NCBI GenBank assembly: GCA_002917775.1
Contig: KZ627149.1
Span: 351,689-415,688 of the forward strand
From: Glaciozyma antarctica PI12
Taxonomy: Eukaryota; Basidiomycota; Microbotryomycetes; Kriegeriales; Camptobasidiaceae
DNA length: 64,000 nucleotides
Reading direction: 5' to 3'
The position numbers were made by a program, and so were the translations under genes. Positions within the stretch are counted from its first letter, which is position 1. Each line of letters opens with the position of its first letter. The notes beneath the pieces are model-generated. The model ran no database searches. It was not told where the DNA came from and saw only the letters and a list, made by a program, of their open reading frames with translations. Of the stretch, positions 22,809-32,456 are shown in pieces.

Positions 22809-23768
22809 TCACCAATTTAGCGCCTCAAACCCCCGCTCGTACAGCAGCATCCTATCCTCCCCCTCCCCCGCCTCGCCGCCCTCGACCCCTCCCCACCCCC
22901 ACGCCGCTCCCCCCTCCTTCCGCAGCGCCACCAGCGCCTCCTGCCCAAGCGCTTCCAGTCCCTCGGCCTCGATCCACTTCCAAATCGTCTCGCTGCACTC
23001 GCGGCTAACGTACCTCCCGACAAAATGCCGTTCCCCCACCGGCTTCGCCTCCACCTTCGCAATGTACCGCGCGAGCTCCAATGTGGGCCCACCCTCCTTC
23101 TCACCCGGGCTTAGCACCTCCCGCACGACGCCTGAACTCCATCCGCTAGCTTGTACGAGCGGCCCTGCGACGCTCGAGGTGGCCCTGATGACGGCTCCCA
23201 GCTTGGACGTCGCGCCGGCTGGGATCCACGCAGCGGCTGTGAGAGCGAGCGAGGAGCTCAGCCAGGGAGGGACGTAAGGTGAGGTAGCGGTCCAGGAGCG
23301 TACGACGAGGTCGGGAGACCCGGAGAGGTGGAGGAGGGTGTGGAGGGCGTAGAGGAGGCCGTTGGAATGGGAGAGGATGTCGATAGTCGTGATTTGCTCT
23401 TTGGCGAGGATGGAGAGGAGCGCTTCGTGTGACCATTGGAAGCGGTGCGAGAGAGGGACGCGTGCGGAACCGCCGCTGGATGGCCGGTCGAGGACGAGGA
23501 GACGAACGCCTTTCGAGGAGGCGAGGCCGTCGAGCCAGGTTGAGGCGAGACGGTGTTGTCCTAAGCCACCGATCCAGACGAGGCAGGGGAGAGCCGGAGA
23601 GGTGGAGGAGGAGGGGACAGCGCCGACGAGGGAGTAGGTGATTCGGTGAGGAGGGGAGCTGGGAGGGAGGTAAGAGGGGACGAAGTGGTGCTTGAGGTGA
23701 AAGCCTGCTTGACATAGATACGCGTCAGGGTCGGCGTAGCCTTCTGGGAGAGCGGCTTCGAGCGACAT
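22809..23768 (-). CDS. Alpha/beta hydrolase, reading frame closed by an in-frame TGA before the last catalytic residues
   Basis: The start MSLEAALPEGYADPDAYLCQ is at 23768; the open frame gives 319 residues. It is a serine alpha/beta hydrolase: VWIGGLGQHRLASTWLDGL carries the oxyanion region, RLLVLDRPSSGGS follows, and DILSHSNGLLYALH has the nucleophile elbow (S-H-S-N-G). The expected acid and histidine are not in this frame portion. In the same frame directly after the TGA at 22809-22811 come LEIRMFHGDDDGMIPQKGF (Asp) and GVKGGHDDLIDMD (His), exactly where the family needs them. No splice pair bridging the TGA fits. Either the stop is a base-call error, the gene is recently truncated, or it is read through. 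The substrate is unknown. Confidence 0.7.
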   Translation of the reverse strand: MSLEAALPEGYADPDAYLCQAGFHLKHHFVPSYLPPSSPPHRITYSLVGAVPSSSTSPALPCLVWIGGLGQHRLASTWLDGLASSKGVRLLVLDRPSSGGSARVPLSHRFQWSHEALLSILAKEQITTIDILSHSNGLLYALHTLLHLSGSPDLVVRSWTATSPYVPPWLSSSLALTAAAWIPAGATSKLGAVIRATSSVAGPLVQASGWSSGVVREVLSPGEKEGGPTLELARYIAKVEAKPVGERHFVGRYVSRECSETIWKWIEAEGLEALGQEALVALRKEGGAAWGWGGVEGGEAGEGEDRMLLYERGFEALNW

Positions 23769-24201
23769 GGTGGGGAGAAGTCAAGAGGGGGGCCCGCGTC
23801 TTGACCATTCAACCCCATCTACGCTCTGAATGTTTCCAGCCGCAACGCGATTTGATAGGAGCCCTGCTATGTTGTCAAAGAGGTGGCAGAAGGCGAGAGA
23901 CGGCAAGAGCGTGCGCTGCCACGCGCTCAGCGAAGTCCGGAGCTCCGCGTAACGGTTGCCCCTTGTCGGCGTCCTCCGCCCTTTCTCCCAACAAAACGTC
24001 TTCACCGGTCACGGCCCGAGTCCGTACGCCTGAAGCAGAAGAGTTGACGCCGAGCCAGCGAGCTCTCAAGAGCGGAAGGCATTTCGTGCCGCCGCTTCCT
24101 CCCAACGCTCCCACGTCCGAACCACGACATTGCGGTACGTCGAACTTGATTCCCGAGCAATCCCATTCTCCACCTCCACTACACTCCTTCTATTCCCCTC
24201 C
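23769..24201. other. Intergenic upstream of the alpha/beta hydrolase
   Basis: About 430 bases between two leftward genes. No gene seen; it holds the hydrolase promoter and the complex I subunit 3' flank. Confidence 0.4.
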
Positions 24202-25254
24202 TCACTTCTTCGCCTCGGGAGCCGCCTCCACCGGGGGCTTGAGGACGAACTGCTCCGCGCGCGAGTCGACTCCAGATCCAACAGCCTCCCAGGGCTGCGA
24301 ATAATGGCGTCAGTAGTGCCCGCACCGAGTACAAGGCCAAACGCACCGACAGAGCTCCCTCGAAGTTCCTGTACGCCTGACTGAGCTGAAGAGGCTCCGA
24401 CACGACACGCTTCTTCTCCTCGTCGTACCGCACCTCGGTGTATCCCTACATACGTCCCAAAGCCATTAGCTACCGTTGCCCTTCCACAGAGCCCCTTCTA
24501 TCCAGCTCGACAGGGTGAAAGACGCACGGTGAGGGGGAAGTCCTTGCGGAGAGGGTGGCCCTCGAAGCCGTAGTCGGTAAGGATACGGCGGAGATCGGGG
24601 TGGCCAGTGAAGAAGATGCCGAACATGTCCCAGGCTTCTCGCTCGTACCTGTCGCACCAGAGAACCGGATCAGCTCCTCCTCCTCCTTCCCTTAAGCGGA
24701 TCGGGAACGCACCAATCGGCACCGGCAAACATGGGCGTGATACTGGGGACGGGAGACACCTCATCGGCGTACGTCTTGACCCTGATCCTCGAGTTGTGCT
24801 TGACGCTCAAGAGGTGGTAGACGACCTCGAACCGCTTGGTCCTGGTAGGGATATCGACGCCGCAAAGATCCATGACCTGCTTGTACTGGGTGTTGGAGTG
24901 GTCGCGGAGGAATCGAATGACGGGGACGACGCCGGTAGGAGGGACGTAGAGCGTGAGCTCGTCCTTGTAGACCGACGTCTGCTGGACGAATTTGGGGAGA
25001 GTCGCCATGAGGAACGCGCCAAACTCTTGGAGAGCGGGCGTGACCTCCTTGAAGTCGTCGGCGGGGTTGCGCCCGGCGGGCTCGGTGAAGGGGGTTTCCT
25101 TGCCCGTGGGAGCGGCGGTGGATCGGAAGGAGGAGGAGGAGAAGGCGCGCGCGGCGACGGTGGAGGATCGGAGGGCGACGGGGCGGACGGCGTTGGCGCT
25201 CGTGCTGGCGAGTAGTCGGCCCAAGGGTCCCATTGTACGCTGAACGGCTGACAT
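24202..25254 (-). CDS. NDUFS3: NADH:ubiquinone oxidoreductase 30 kDa subunit (NDUFS3/NuoC), mitochondrial
   Basis: Peripheral-arm core subunit of respiratory complex I. Four exons, 24713-25254, 24528-24648, 24347-24445 and 24202-24294, give 284 residues. An Arg/Ser/Ala-rich import sequence ([20 protein letters not shown]) precedes the conserved domain: [33 protein letters not shown], then the family signature [20 protein letters not shown], followed by [17 protein letters not shown]. The C-terminal part WEAVGSG and a Lys end agree with fungal orthologues. Its presence shows the organism has complex I, unlike Saccharomyces. It shares a 141-bp divergent promoter with GWT1. Confidence 0.96.
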
Positions 25255-25395
25255 CTTGAAGGGTGGAGGAGTGGGGAGACAGCCTGAACTCAAGCGGTGG
25301 AGAGGATCGGGGGGGAGCTTCGACTTGCAGGACGTACGACTCCTCCTACTTCCACCTCGACTTGCCTGGCTACGTCGAGCTCTGGACAGCTTGGA
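25255..25395. promoter_or_regulatory. 141-bp bidirectional promoter (complex I 30 kDa subunit / GWT1)
   Basis: Two divergent start codons, at 25254 and 25396, are separated by only 141 bases, so regulatory sites must be shared. Confidence 0.6.
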
Positions 25396-27235
25396 ATGGC
25401 GGCGTACAAGGAGCAGAAGGAAGCTTTCGTTTCTGGATCCACAGGGAGCAACATCTCGACCATCAACCAGGTCTGCTTGACCTCCCTGGTTCGTCTCATC
25501 CTGAACGTATGGCCCCGGTTGCGACGTCTGACGCTTCATGCACAAAGACTACCTACGCGGTATGGACCACGCTCGAGTCTAAGCTGGCCTCTCGAGGAGC
25601 TCCTACGTGGAGGACGCCAGCAGCCGAGTTCTGCATCCTCGTCGTCCCTCTCCTCCTCTCCCTCACTGCTCTTTCCGAATACCCTCTCCACCTCAACGCC
25701 ATCCTCGTCGCTCTCGTCCTTCTCATTCGGCAAATCTACTCACCTCCTCCACCTAATCTCAGTCGAGCTCCCTCGGATCCTTCGTCAAAGGACACCGCGC
25801 AGGGAGCTCCGCCGAATCGCCTCTTCGTCAAGCCGTTCGTGACTGTCTATCGAGCGCACATGATGCTTATGACCGTCATCTGCATCCTCGCTGTCGACTT
25901 CAAGGTCTTCCCGCGCAAATTCGCAAAAGCAGAGACCTGGGGGACGTCCCTGGTGAGTCGTTCTCTCGCACGTTCGCAACTTCGACTTATCGTCTGCAGA
26001 TGGACCTCGGCGTGGGCTCGTTCGTCTTTTCGCTAGGACTCGTCTCGGCTTTACCGCTGCTGAGGACGCCTGTGCAAACATCGTTGCTCGCTGCGATTTG
26101 GAGCTCGACCAAGAAGAGCGCTGGCGTTCTGGCTCTTGGCGTTGGACGCGTTCTCATGGTCAAGGGAGTCGACTATCCTGTAAGTAGTTTGTCTCAGCTA
26201 TCGCTAGAGCTCTCGATCCTGAATGCTTGCGCAGGAACATGTCTCTGAATACGGCGTTCACTGGAACTTCTTCTTCACTCTTGGACTCCTGCCAGTCTTT
26301 GGGGCTTTGCTCGAGCGCGTTTTCCCCTACATCAGCTTCACAGCAATGGCTCTCGTTATTAGTGGAGGTGCGTCCCCCATGGGAGCTCGCAGCCATCACC
26401 GCTGATGCATTGTTCGCAGCCCATCAGCTGGCGCTCGACCAGACTTGGCTTCAATATTGGACTCTTACGGCCGCAAGAACCACGCTTCTGACGCAGAACA
26501 AAGAGGGCCTCGTCAGCCTACCAGGTGCGTCCAGCTCCTCTCTCGCAATACGCGGAATGCTGACCTCGTTCTTCGCAGGCTATCTCGCAATCTACCTCTT
26601 CGGCATCGCCACAGGGATCTACGTCCTACCTCCCAACCCAGATTTCTTCGCCCGCATTCACAAACCTATCCCCGCCAACGCATCCAAGGACGCCATCCGC
26701 GAGATCGAAGCGAAGAAGCAGAAGGCGTGGAAACCGAAGCCGGAGAAGCTCGCCAGCGTCCTCGGGAGCTACACGATCGTCTGGTGGTCGATTCTCTACA
26801 TCCTCAAGTTCTCCGGGTGGACCGTCTCGCGGCGATTGGTGAGTCTTGCTTCAGACGAGCGACCTCGCTGATTCTCTCGTGCAGGCGAACCTGCCCTACG
26901 TGATTTGGATCGCCGCGTTCAACACTTCTTTCCTCCTCGCCTACCTCCTCATCCACACTTGGGCTTCAATAACCTACAAGCGCTCCTCAGCCCCCGCCAT
27001 CTTCGAAGCGATCAACCGAAACGGACTCGTCGTCTTCCTCGTCGTGCGTTCTTCTCTCCTTCCTTCCGCTCGCAACTGACTGGTACGATAGGCGAATTTG
27101 CTGACGGGTCTTGTGAATGTCTCGATGGAGAGCATGTACACGTCGGATTCGCTGGCGGTGGGCGTCTTGCTCGTTTATTGTGCGGCGGTCGTGACTGGGG
27201 CGTGGTTGTTACGGCAGCGACGGTTGCGAATTTAG
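25396..27235 (+). CDS. GWT1: GPI-anchor inositol acyltransferase
   Basis: ER multi-pass enzyme that acylates the inositol of GlcN-PI early in GPI-anchor synthesis; it is the target of gepinacin/manogepix-type antifungals. Eight exons: 25396-25488, 25548-25952, 26000-26179, 26235-26367, 26420-26524, 26579-26838, 26885-27043 and 27092-27235, giving 492 residues. The start [20 protein letters not shown] matches the family, with the EAFVSG motif. [20 protein letters not shown] and [20 protein letters not shown] are the classic lumenal/catalytic segments. [35 protein letters not shown] and [20 protein letters not shown] follow. About a dozen hydrophobic segments are visible. The gene looks intact. 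Confidence 0.96.
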
Positions 27236-27517
27236 CAGGGATGGCGTTACAGCGCTAGGCAGGGCCGTGATTGACGTGCCAGAGACGGTTCGTCGGCAGC
27301 GAGAAAGACGCAACTCCGAGCTGAGGAGGTTCCTCACGGCGCTTCAGCTGCTTCGTACTGGAGTCTGGCTGAAGCCGCTTGATCTTCTAGTACACTCCTC
27401 CAGGTCTTTCGACAGCCCGGTAGCTTGTGTCGGAAACACCTCTTCGACCGAGGTGACTCCAAACTTGTCGAAGCACGCTGCTCTCTCCTCTTCCTCCCAT
27501 CCACCACCTCCAACGCG

Positions 27518-28779
27518 ATGCCGCCTCGTGCCAGCACGCCACCCTCCTTCGCTGCTCCCGACGTTTCCCTGACTCCAGAGCAAGTCAAGCGGCAAGCAGA
27601 GAATCGCCTCAAAGGTGCACGCCGCCAACCAGCTCTTTGCGTCATCCTCCGCTGACCTCTCTCCGCCACAACAGCCAAAGCTAAGCTACAAGAGCGCGAG
27701 CGCCAAACCCGTGCCAACGTCCTCCACCCCTCTCAGTCCACCTCCGCCAACGCGAACGGCAAACGACCTCTCCAAGTCGTCCCCGCCGACTCGACCTCTC
27801 CCACCTCTCTCTCCTCCCGCACTCACCCCAGCACCCGCCACTCCACCACCAGCTCTACAGCACTACAGAATGCCGTCGCTTCTGGATCGGGGACGAACCA
27901 CTTCAAGAGGGACGATCCGAGCGTGCCGCTGAGGAACATGATTGGGACGTTTGTGGAGTACGATCTGGCGACGCTGAAGAATAGCAAGGGAGGGTTTTTG
28001 GTGGAGAGTGAGGAGGATGATCCGAGGAGGTTGAAGGAGATTAGGCTCGTTGAGGAGAACAAGCGGAAGAGGTTGGAAAGCTTGAAGAAGCAGGGGCTCT
28101 TGCATGACTTGCGTGAGTTGCTCTCGAGCTGCTGGAGAAGAGGGGTGCTGATGAGCTTCGTGGGGATGCAGCGATGTCGAATGACCCGAGTGAGAACCCC
28201 AAGTGCTCGCATTGCGGTTCGATGGAGCTCGACTTGCAGTTGCGCGTCGTCTTCAAGGTCCTCGTCTGCCCCAAATGCAAGCAGGAACGTCCAGACGAGT
28301 ACAGCCTTCTCACCAAGACGGAATGCAAGGAGGACTACCTCCTCACCGAACGTGCGTCCTACCTCCCCGGCGAAGTGGCGAGCGAACCTGACGCCACCTT
28401 CGCAGCGGAACTCAAGGACGAAGAGCTCCTCCCCCATCTCCTTAAACCCAACCCTCATCGCCCGACCTACTCCAACATGACGCTCTTCCTCCGCATGCAA
28501 GTCGAAGCGTACGCCTTCTCGGACCGCAAGTGGGGTTCGGCCGAAGCGCTCGACGCCGAGTTCGGACGACGCGAGGCGGAGAAGAAGGAGAAGAAGACGA
28601 AGAAGTTTGATAACCGGTTGAAGGAGCTGAGGAAGAAGACCAAGACGAACGTTTGGCATAAGCGCGTTGATGGGGAGCATAGGCACGAGTTTGGGCAGGG
28701 GACGGTCGTGAATGCGGATGGGCAGGACGTGCAGAAGTGCGAGGAGTGTGGCTTCGAGATTGAGGTGGAAGTCTTTTGA
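27518..28779 (+). CDS. RAD14: XPA/Rad14 nucleotide-excision-repair DNA damage recognition protein
   Basis: Binds damaged DNA in nucleotide excision repair in the nucleus and scaffolds TFIIH, RPA and the ERCC1-XPF nuclease. Four exons, 27518-27614, 27675-28112, 28172-28351 and 28406-28779, give 362 residues. The first third is disordered Ser/Thr. The XPA zinc finger is KCSHCGSMELDLQLRVVFKV, closing with CPKCKQ. It is followed by [38 protein letters not shown] and the basic C-terminal helix of the XPA DNA-binding domain. A further Cys pair (CEECGFEIEVEVF) ends the protein. Its stop is 136 bp from the convergent TMA22 stop. Confidence 0.94.
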
Positions 28780-28915
28780 TTAGCGGTGAACTGTTGCTTG
28801 TTGTTTGGTGTTGAAGTCAAGAGTGGCAGGAGCAAGAGCGAGAGAGAGTCCGAAGCAGACTCGAAACCCCCTTCGCGACGACGACGCCCAGCTCCACGAT
28901 AGATCAGCCTTCGCA

Positions 28916-29867
28916 TTAAGCTGCAGCCTTCTTCTTCTTCTCCTCCGTGATTTCGATCTGGTCTCCTTGAATCCGTCCGCCGCCAAAGATTGCCGCAGCC
29001 TTCTTGTCCTCGGTATCGAGCAAGATGTCCTCGACCTGCGGAGTTCAGCGTCAACTCCAGCTTCTTCCTCGAGGAGAAAAGACAACGCACCTCATCCGCA
29101 ACGTCTCCTTGGATGAAGATCTCGTCCTCGCCTTGAGGGTTCTTCGAAAGCGACGAGCCAGTGGCGAACCTGTTCGCAAAGAACTTGGCGGCCTTCTTCA
29201 AGTCGATATCTGCAGTCGCGTCGATCCAGTCAGCTTCTCGACACGGTGATAAGCTCTTCAGAAGACGTACCGAACGCTTCAAGCCCATGCACTCCCGTGA
29301 TGAACTTGCGCTTGTTGCGCTCTATCCGCTTGATCGTGACCTTGGACGCCTGTTCTCCCCTCCATCAGCTCTCGTACCACCTCCTGCACTTCCTAAAGAA
29401 CGTACCGCAATACGAGCTTTCTCCTTCTCCGCCTTGGCATCCTCCTTGCGCTCCTTCTTCGCCAGGTCCTTGTCCAGCGCCTCCCGTTGCTCGACCGTCA
29501 GAGTCGCGAGCTTGTCTTCCAATGCAGCTGCATAAGAGTCGATTAGCAAGCGTATGAGCAACGGTACGGGCTGCGAAACGCACTATCCGAGTAGTACTTG
29601 GAGAAGAGACTGGGGTGGGTGTCCTCGAGCCACTGCTTGCACCTGCAAACCCGATCCCATCAGCTCCTGTTCCTTGATACGAGCTGACTTAACGCACTTG
29701 GAGCTCCGACTGGAGAACTCGCAGTACTCTGGAGGGAAGGAGCAGACTGTGGAGGAGGGAATCAGGATGGCCGATGAGGTGGTGCGAGTGGAAGACTGAC
29801 TGGCGCAGTAGAGGACGCTCCGAGGGGAGACTTTGCCGCCAGCGGGGTTTGCAGAGGTGCTTGCCAT
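28916..29867 (-). CDS. TMA22: Density-regulated protein DENR / Tma22, translation re-initiation factor
   Basis: Ribosome-associated SUI1-domain protein that works with MCT-1/Tma20 to recycle 40S subunits and re-initiate. Seven exons, 29801-29867, 29698-29746, 29584-29642, 29406-29527, 29271-29349, 29091-29209 and 28916-29035, give 204 residues. The N-terminal zinc motif reads VLYCAICSFPPEYCEFS, followed by CKQWLEDTHPSLFSKYY. The lysine-rich middle leads into the SUI1 fold (TIKRIERNKRKFITGVHGLE, DLKKAAKFFANRFATGSSLS, EDEIFIQGDVADEVEDIL) and a basic KKKKAAA end. All conserved blocks are present. It diverges from the choline kinase gene with 181 bp between starts. Confidence 0.96.
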
Positions 29868-30048
29868 CGTTACTGTCTGGTGCAGGGTGGTGGAGGTTGG
29901 TGGAGGGAGGTGAGTGTAGGAGGAAGAGCTCGTCTTTCCTGTCGAACCCTCTTGACCTACTCCCACCTCGCCCGAATCAATACAACAGGATACCCAAGCG
30001 CAGACCAGCAATAAACACTCCCTTGCTCGCTCTCTGAACGACCCAACG
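29868..30048. promoter_or_regulatory. 181-bp bidirectional promoter (TMA22 / choline kinase)
   Basis: Two divergent starts, at 29867 and 30049, share this short region. Confidence 0.6.
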
Positions 30049-32445
30049 ATGGCCGACCACCTCCTCGACCTCCAAATCCCTCCCGCCAAGTCGCCTCTCC
30101 TCCTCCCGACCGACGTCCACCACCGCCAGAGCCAGCGCACCAACTCAGCCGACAGCTTCCGCCTCTCGTCCATCCACCCGGATAAGGATGTTTTGGACGA
30201 CATGGAGTTCATGGCACCTGGGAGCTGGGAGGAGCAGGACGCGGAGGACGAGAGCGACGACGATTCTATCGAGGACTTTACGCTCGAGGAGGGTCACATT
30301 GCTGGAGTTCCTGCGGCAAACATGAGGCTGGACGCCAAGTGAGTACCGCTCTCTTGCGGCGTGGAAGCTGAAGCTGGGGTATGGACACGAAGCTGGATGG
30401 ATGCGAGCGACGTTACGTCGGGGCAAGACGACCGCGGCTTGCTTGCGAGCTCAGCAGGGACACACAAGAGCCACACGCTGACTACGGCCACCTCTCTTGC
30501 AGGCAATACCACTCGACAGAGTTCCTCACCGCCCTCCTCGAGCTCCTCAGGGACGACCTCCGCATCCCTGGCTGGTCCTGCCTTCCCTCCGACATCCCCT
30601 CCTCCCTCATCCACATCCACAAGGTCTCCGGATCCCTCACGAACGCCGTCTTCTTCGTCTCCATCCCCTCCATGACGCTCGACATCGACTCCTCCGCCGC
30701 CGCCGCTCCCCAGCGCGCTACTCCCGCGTCCTTCGCCGCCGAGATTGAGGCAGGCCGGTCGACGCCTACGCCTGGAAGCGCTCGAAGAGCCTCTCAACCA
30801 CAGGCGAGCTCGATTACGATCGAGGCGCCGACCCTCCTGCTGCGAATCTACGGACCGTCGTCGGGGTCGCTCATCTCGCGTCGCACGGAGCTCCACATCC
30901 TCCACACCCTGTCGTCGGATTACGCGATTGGCCCCAAGGTTCTCGGGACCTTCTCGAACGGACGCGTCGAGGAGTACTTCCACTCGCGCGCGTTGCACAA
31001 GGAGGAGATGAGGGACGCTCGGATCTCGCGTTGGATCGGACGGAGGATGCGCGAGCTCCATCGGGTCGAGCTGGAGAAGATGGAGGTGCCTGGAGGATCG
31101 CGGAGCTCGAGTCATTCGCGCGGAGGAGAGATGGACCGACCACCGCTGGACGTCGGTGGACGTGGACCTGGGAGCTCGAGCGGGTCGATTTACTCGACGT
31201 CGTCTGGCTCGTCCATCTTCAGCTTTGGCACCTCGGCGTACTCGAACTCGTCGGCTGGATCGACCACTTCCCTCGCGACGCTGGGCTCAGAGTACGGGAC
31301 GCCCGTCACGAGCTCGCCGATGCTCCTTCCTCGCGGAGGGACTTCGGAATCGCGCGCCGACTTCAAGAAGCGTAGTCGCTCTCTCATGAGCTCTCGCGGA
31401 CGTCGTGCGAACGACAAGCTCGGCGTCTGGGAAAACATCACTCGCTGGACGCGCGAAGCCAAGCTCGTCCTCAAGGAACTCGACCAACTCGCCTCCCTCC
31501 CCGGCTTCTCCGACCTCCTCGCCCCTCCCCCTCCTTCCCTCTCCTCGACCCTGACCGCCGAACCAGACCACGTCGCTCCCCTTTCCTCGCCCGCTCTCAC
31601 GTTCGCTCTTCGCGAGGCGCTCAACCTCCCGTTGTTCGAGCAGCAGGTCAAGCTGTACCGGACGTTCGTGCACGAGTGGGAAAAGAGGGAGGGGAAGAGC
31701 AAGCGCGTTTTCTCGCATAACGATACGCAGTACGGGAACTGGGAACTTGTCACGCCGAAGGAAGGCGACGAACGCGCATTGGAACGAAGTATCCAAGTCC
31801 CTCACCACCGTATCATCGTCGTCGATTTCGAGTACGCCAGCGCCAACCCCCGCGGCTTCGACATCGGTACGTCCTCTCCCCCCTCCCCTCCTTCTTCGCT
31901 AACCCGATTTCGCAGCGAACCACTTTATCGAATGGCAAGCCGACTACCACCACCCTACCCTCTCCCACTCTCTCATCTCACACGCCCCGTACCCAACTCT
32001 CGCCGAACGCTCTCGCTTCCTCCGCGCCTACATCGGCTGCGACGGCGGTATCGACTCTACCGAGCGTGAAGCGCCAGTGGAGGCGGAAGATCCGCGAGTC
32101 GAGTTGTTGGAGAACGAAGTGAGGGTTTGGGAACCTAGTTCTCATGCGATGTGGGCCGTGTGGGGGATCGTTCAGGCGAAGGAGGATCTGTTGGCGAAAG
32201 TTGGGAAATGGAGGAAGGAGTGCGAGGGGAGGGAGGAGAGGAGGAGAGGCGAGGTCGAGAGGAGGCTGGAGGGGATCGAGTTGGGGGAGGGGACGGTGAG
32301 GATTGCGAGCAAGGAGAGGAGCAGGGTCGGAGGGGAGGAGAAGGAGGAGGAGGAGCAGGCGGCGGACTTCGATTATCTCGCGTATGCGCTGGGGAGGATC
32401 ACCTTGTTTAGGGAGGAGCTCAAGGCGCTGGGAATTACGGAGTAG
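30049..32445 (+). CDS. Choline/ethanolamine kinase
   Basis: First step of the Kennedy pathway: ATP-dependent phosphorylation of choline or ethanolamine in the cytosol. Three exons, 30049-30338, 30503-31866 and 31916-32445, give 727 residues. The kinase N-lobe has SLTNAVFFVSIPS, then TLLLRIYGPSSGSLISRRTE; the Ser/Thr/Pro run between them is a low-complexity insert. A second, much longer insert rich in Ser/Gly/Thr lies at about 31100-31420. The catalytic choline-kinase motif is VFSHNDTQYGNWEL (Brenner-type HNDxxxxN), followed by the metal-binding IIVVDFEYASANPRGFDIAN and HFIEWQADYHHPTL. The C-terminal Glu/Arg-rich insert is also long. Together the inserts explain a length well above the usual 450-580. 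Choline versus ethanolamine preference cannot be told. Confidence 0.93.
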
Positions 32446-32456
32446 TGCGGGGTAAT

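Noticed and set aside
22780-22811. 31-nt intron removing the TGA of the alpha/beta hydrolase
   Set aside because: Too short for this genome, and it shifts the frame away from the Asp/His segment.
28041-28328. Leftward frames overlapping RAD14
   Set aside because: Shadow of the zinc-finger exon; no independent support.
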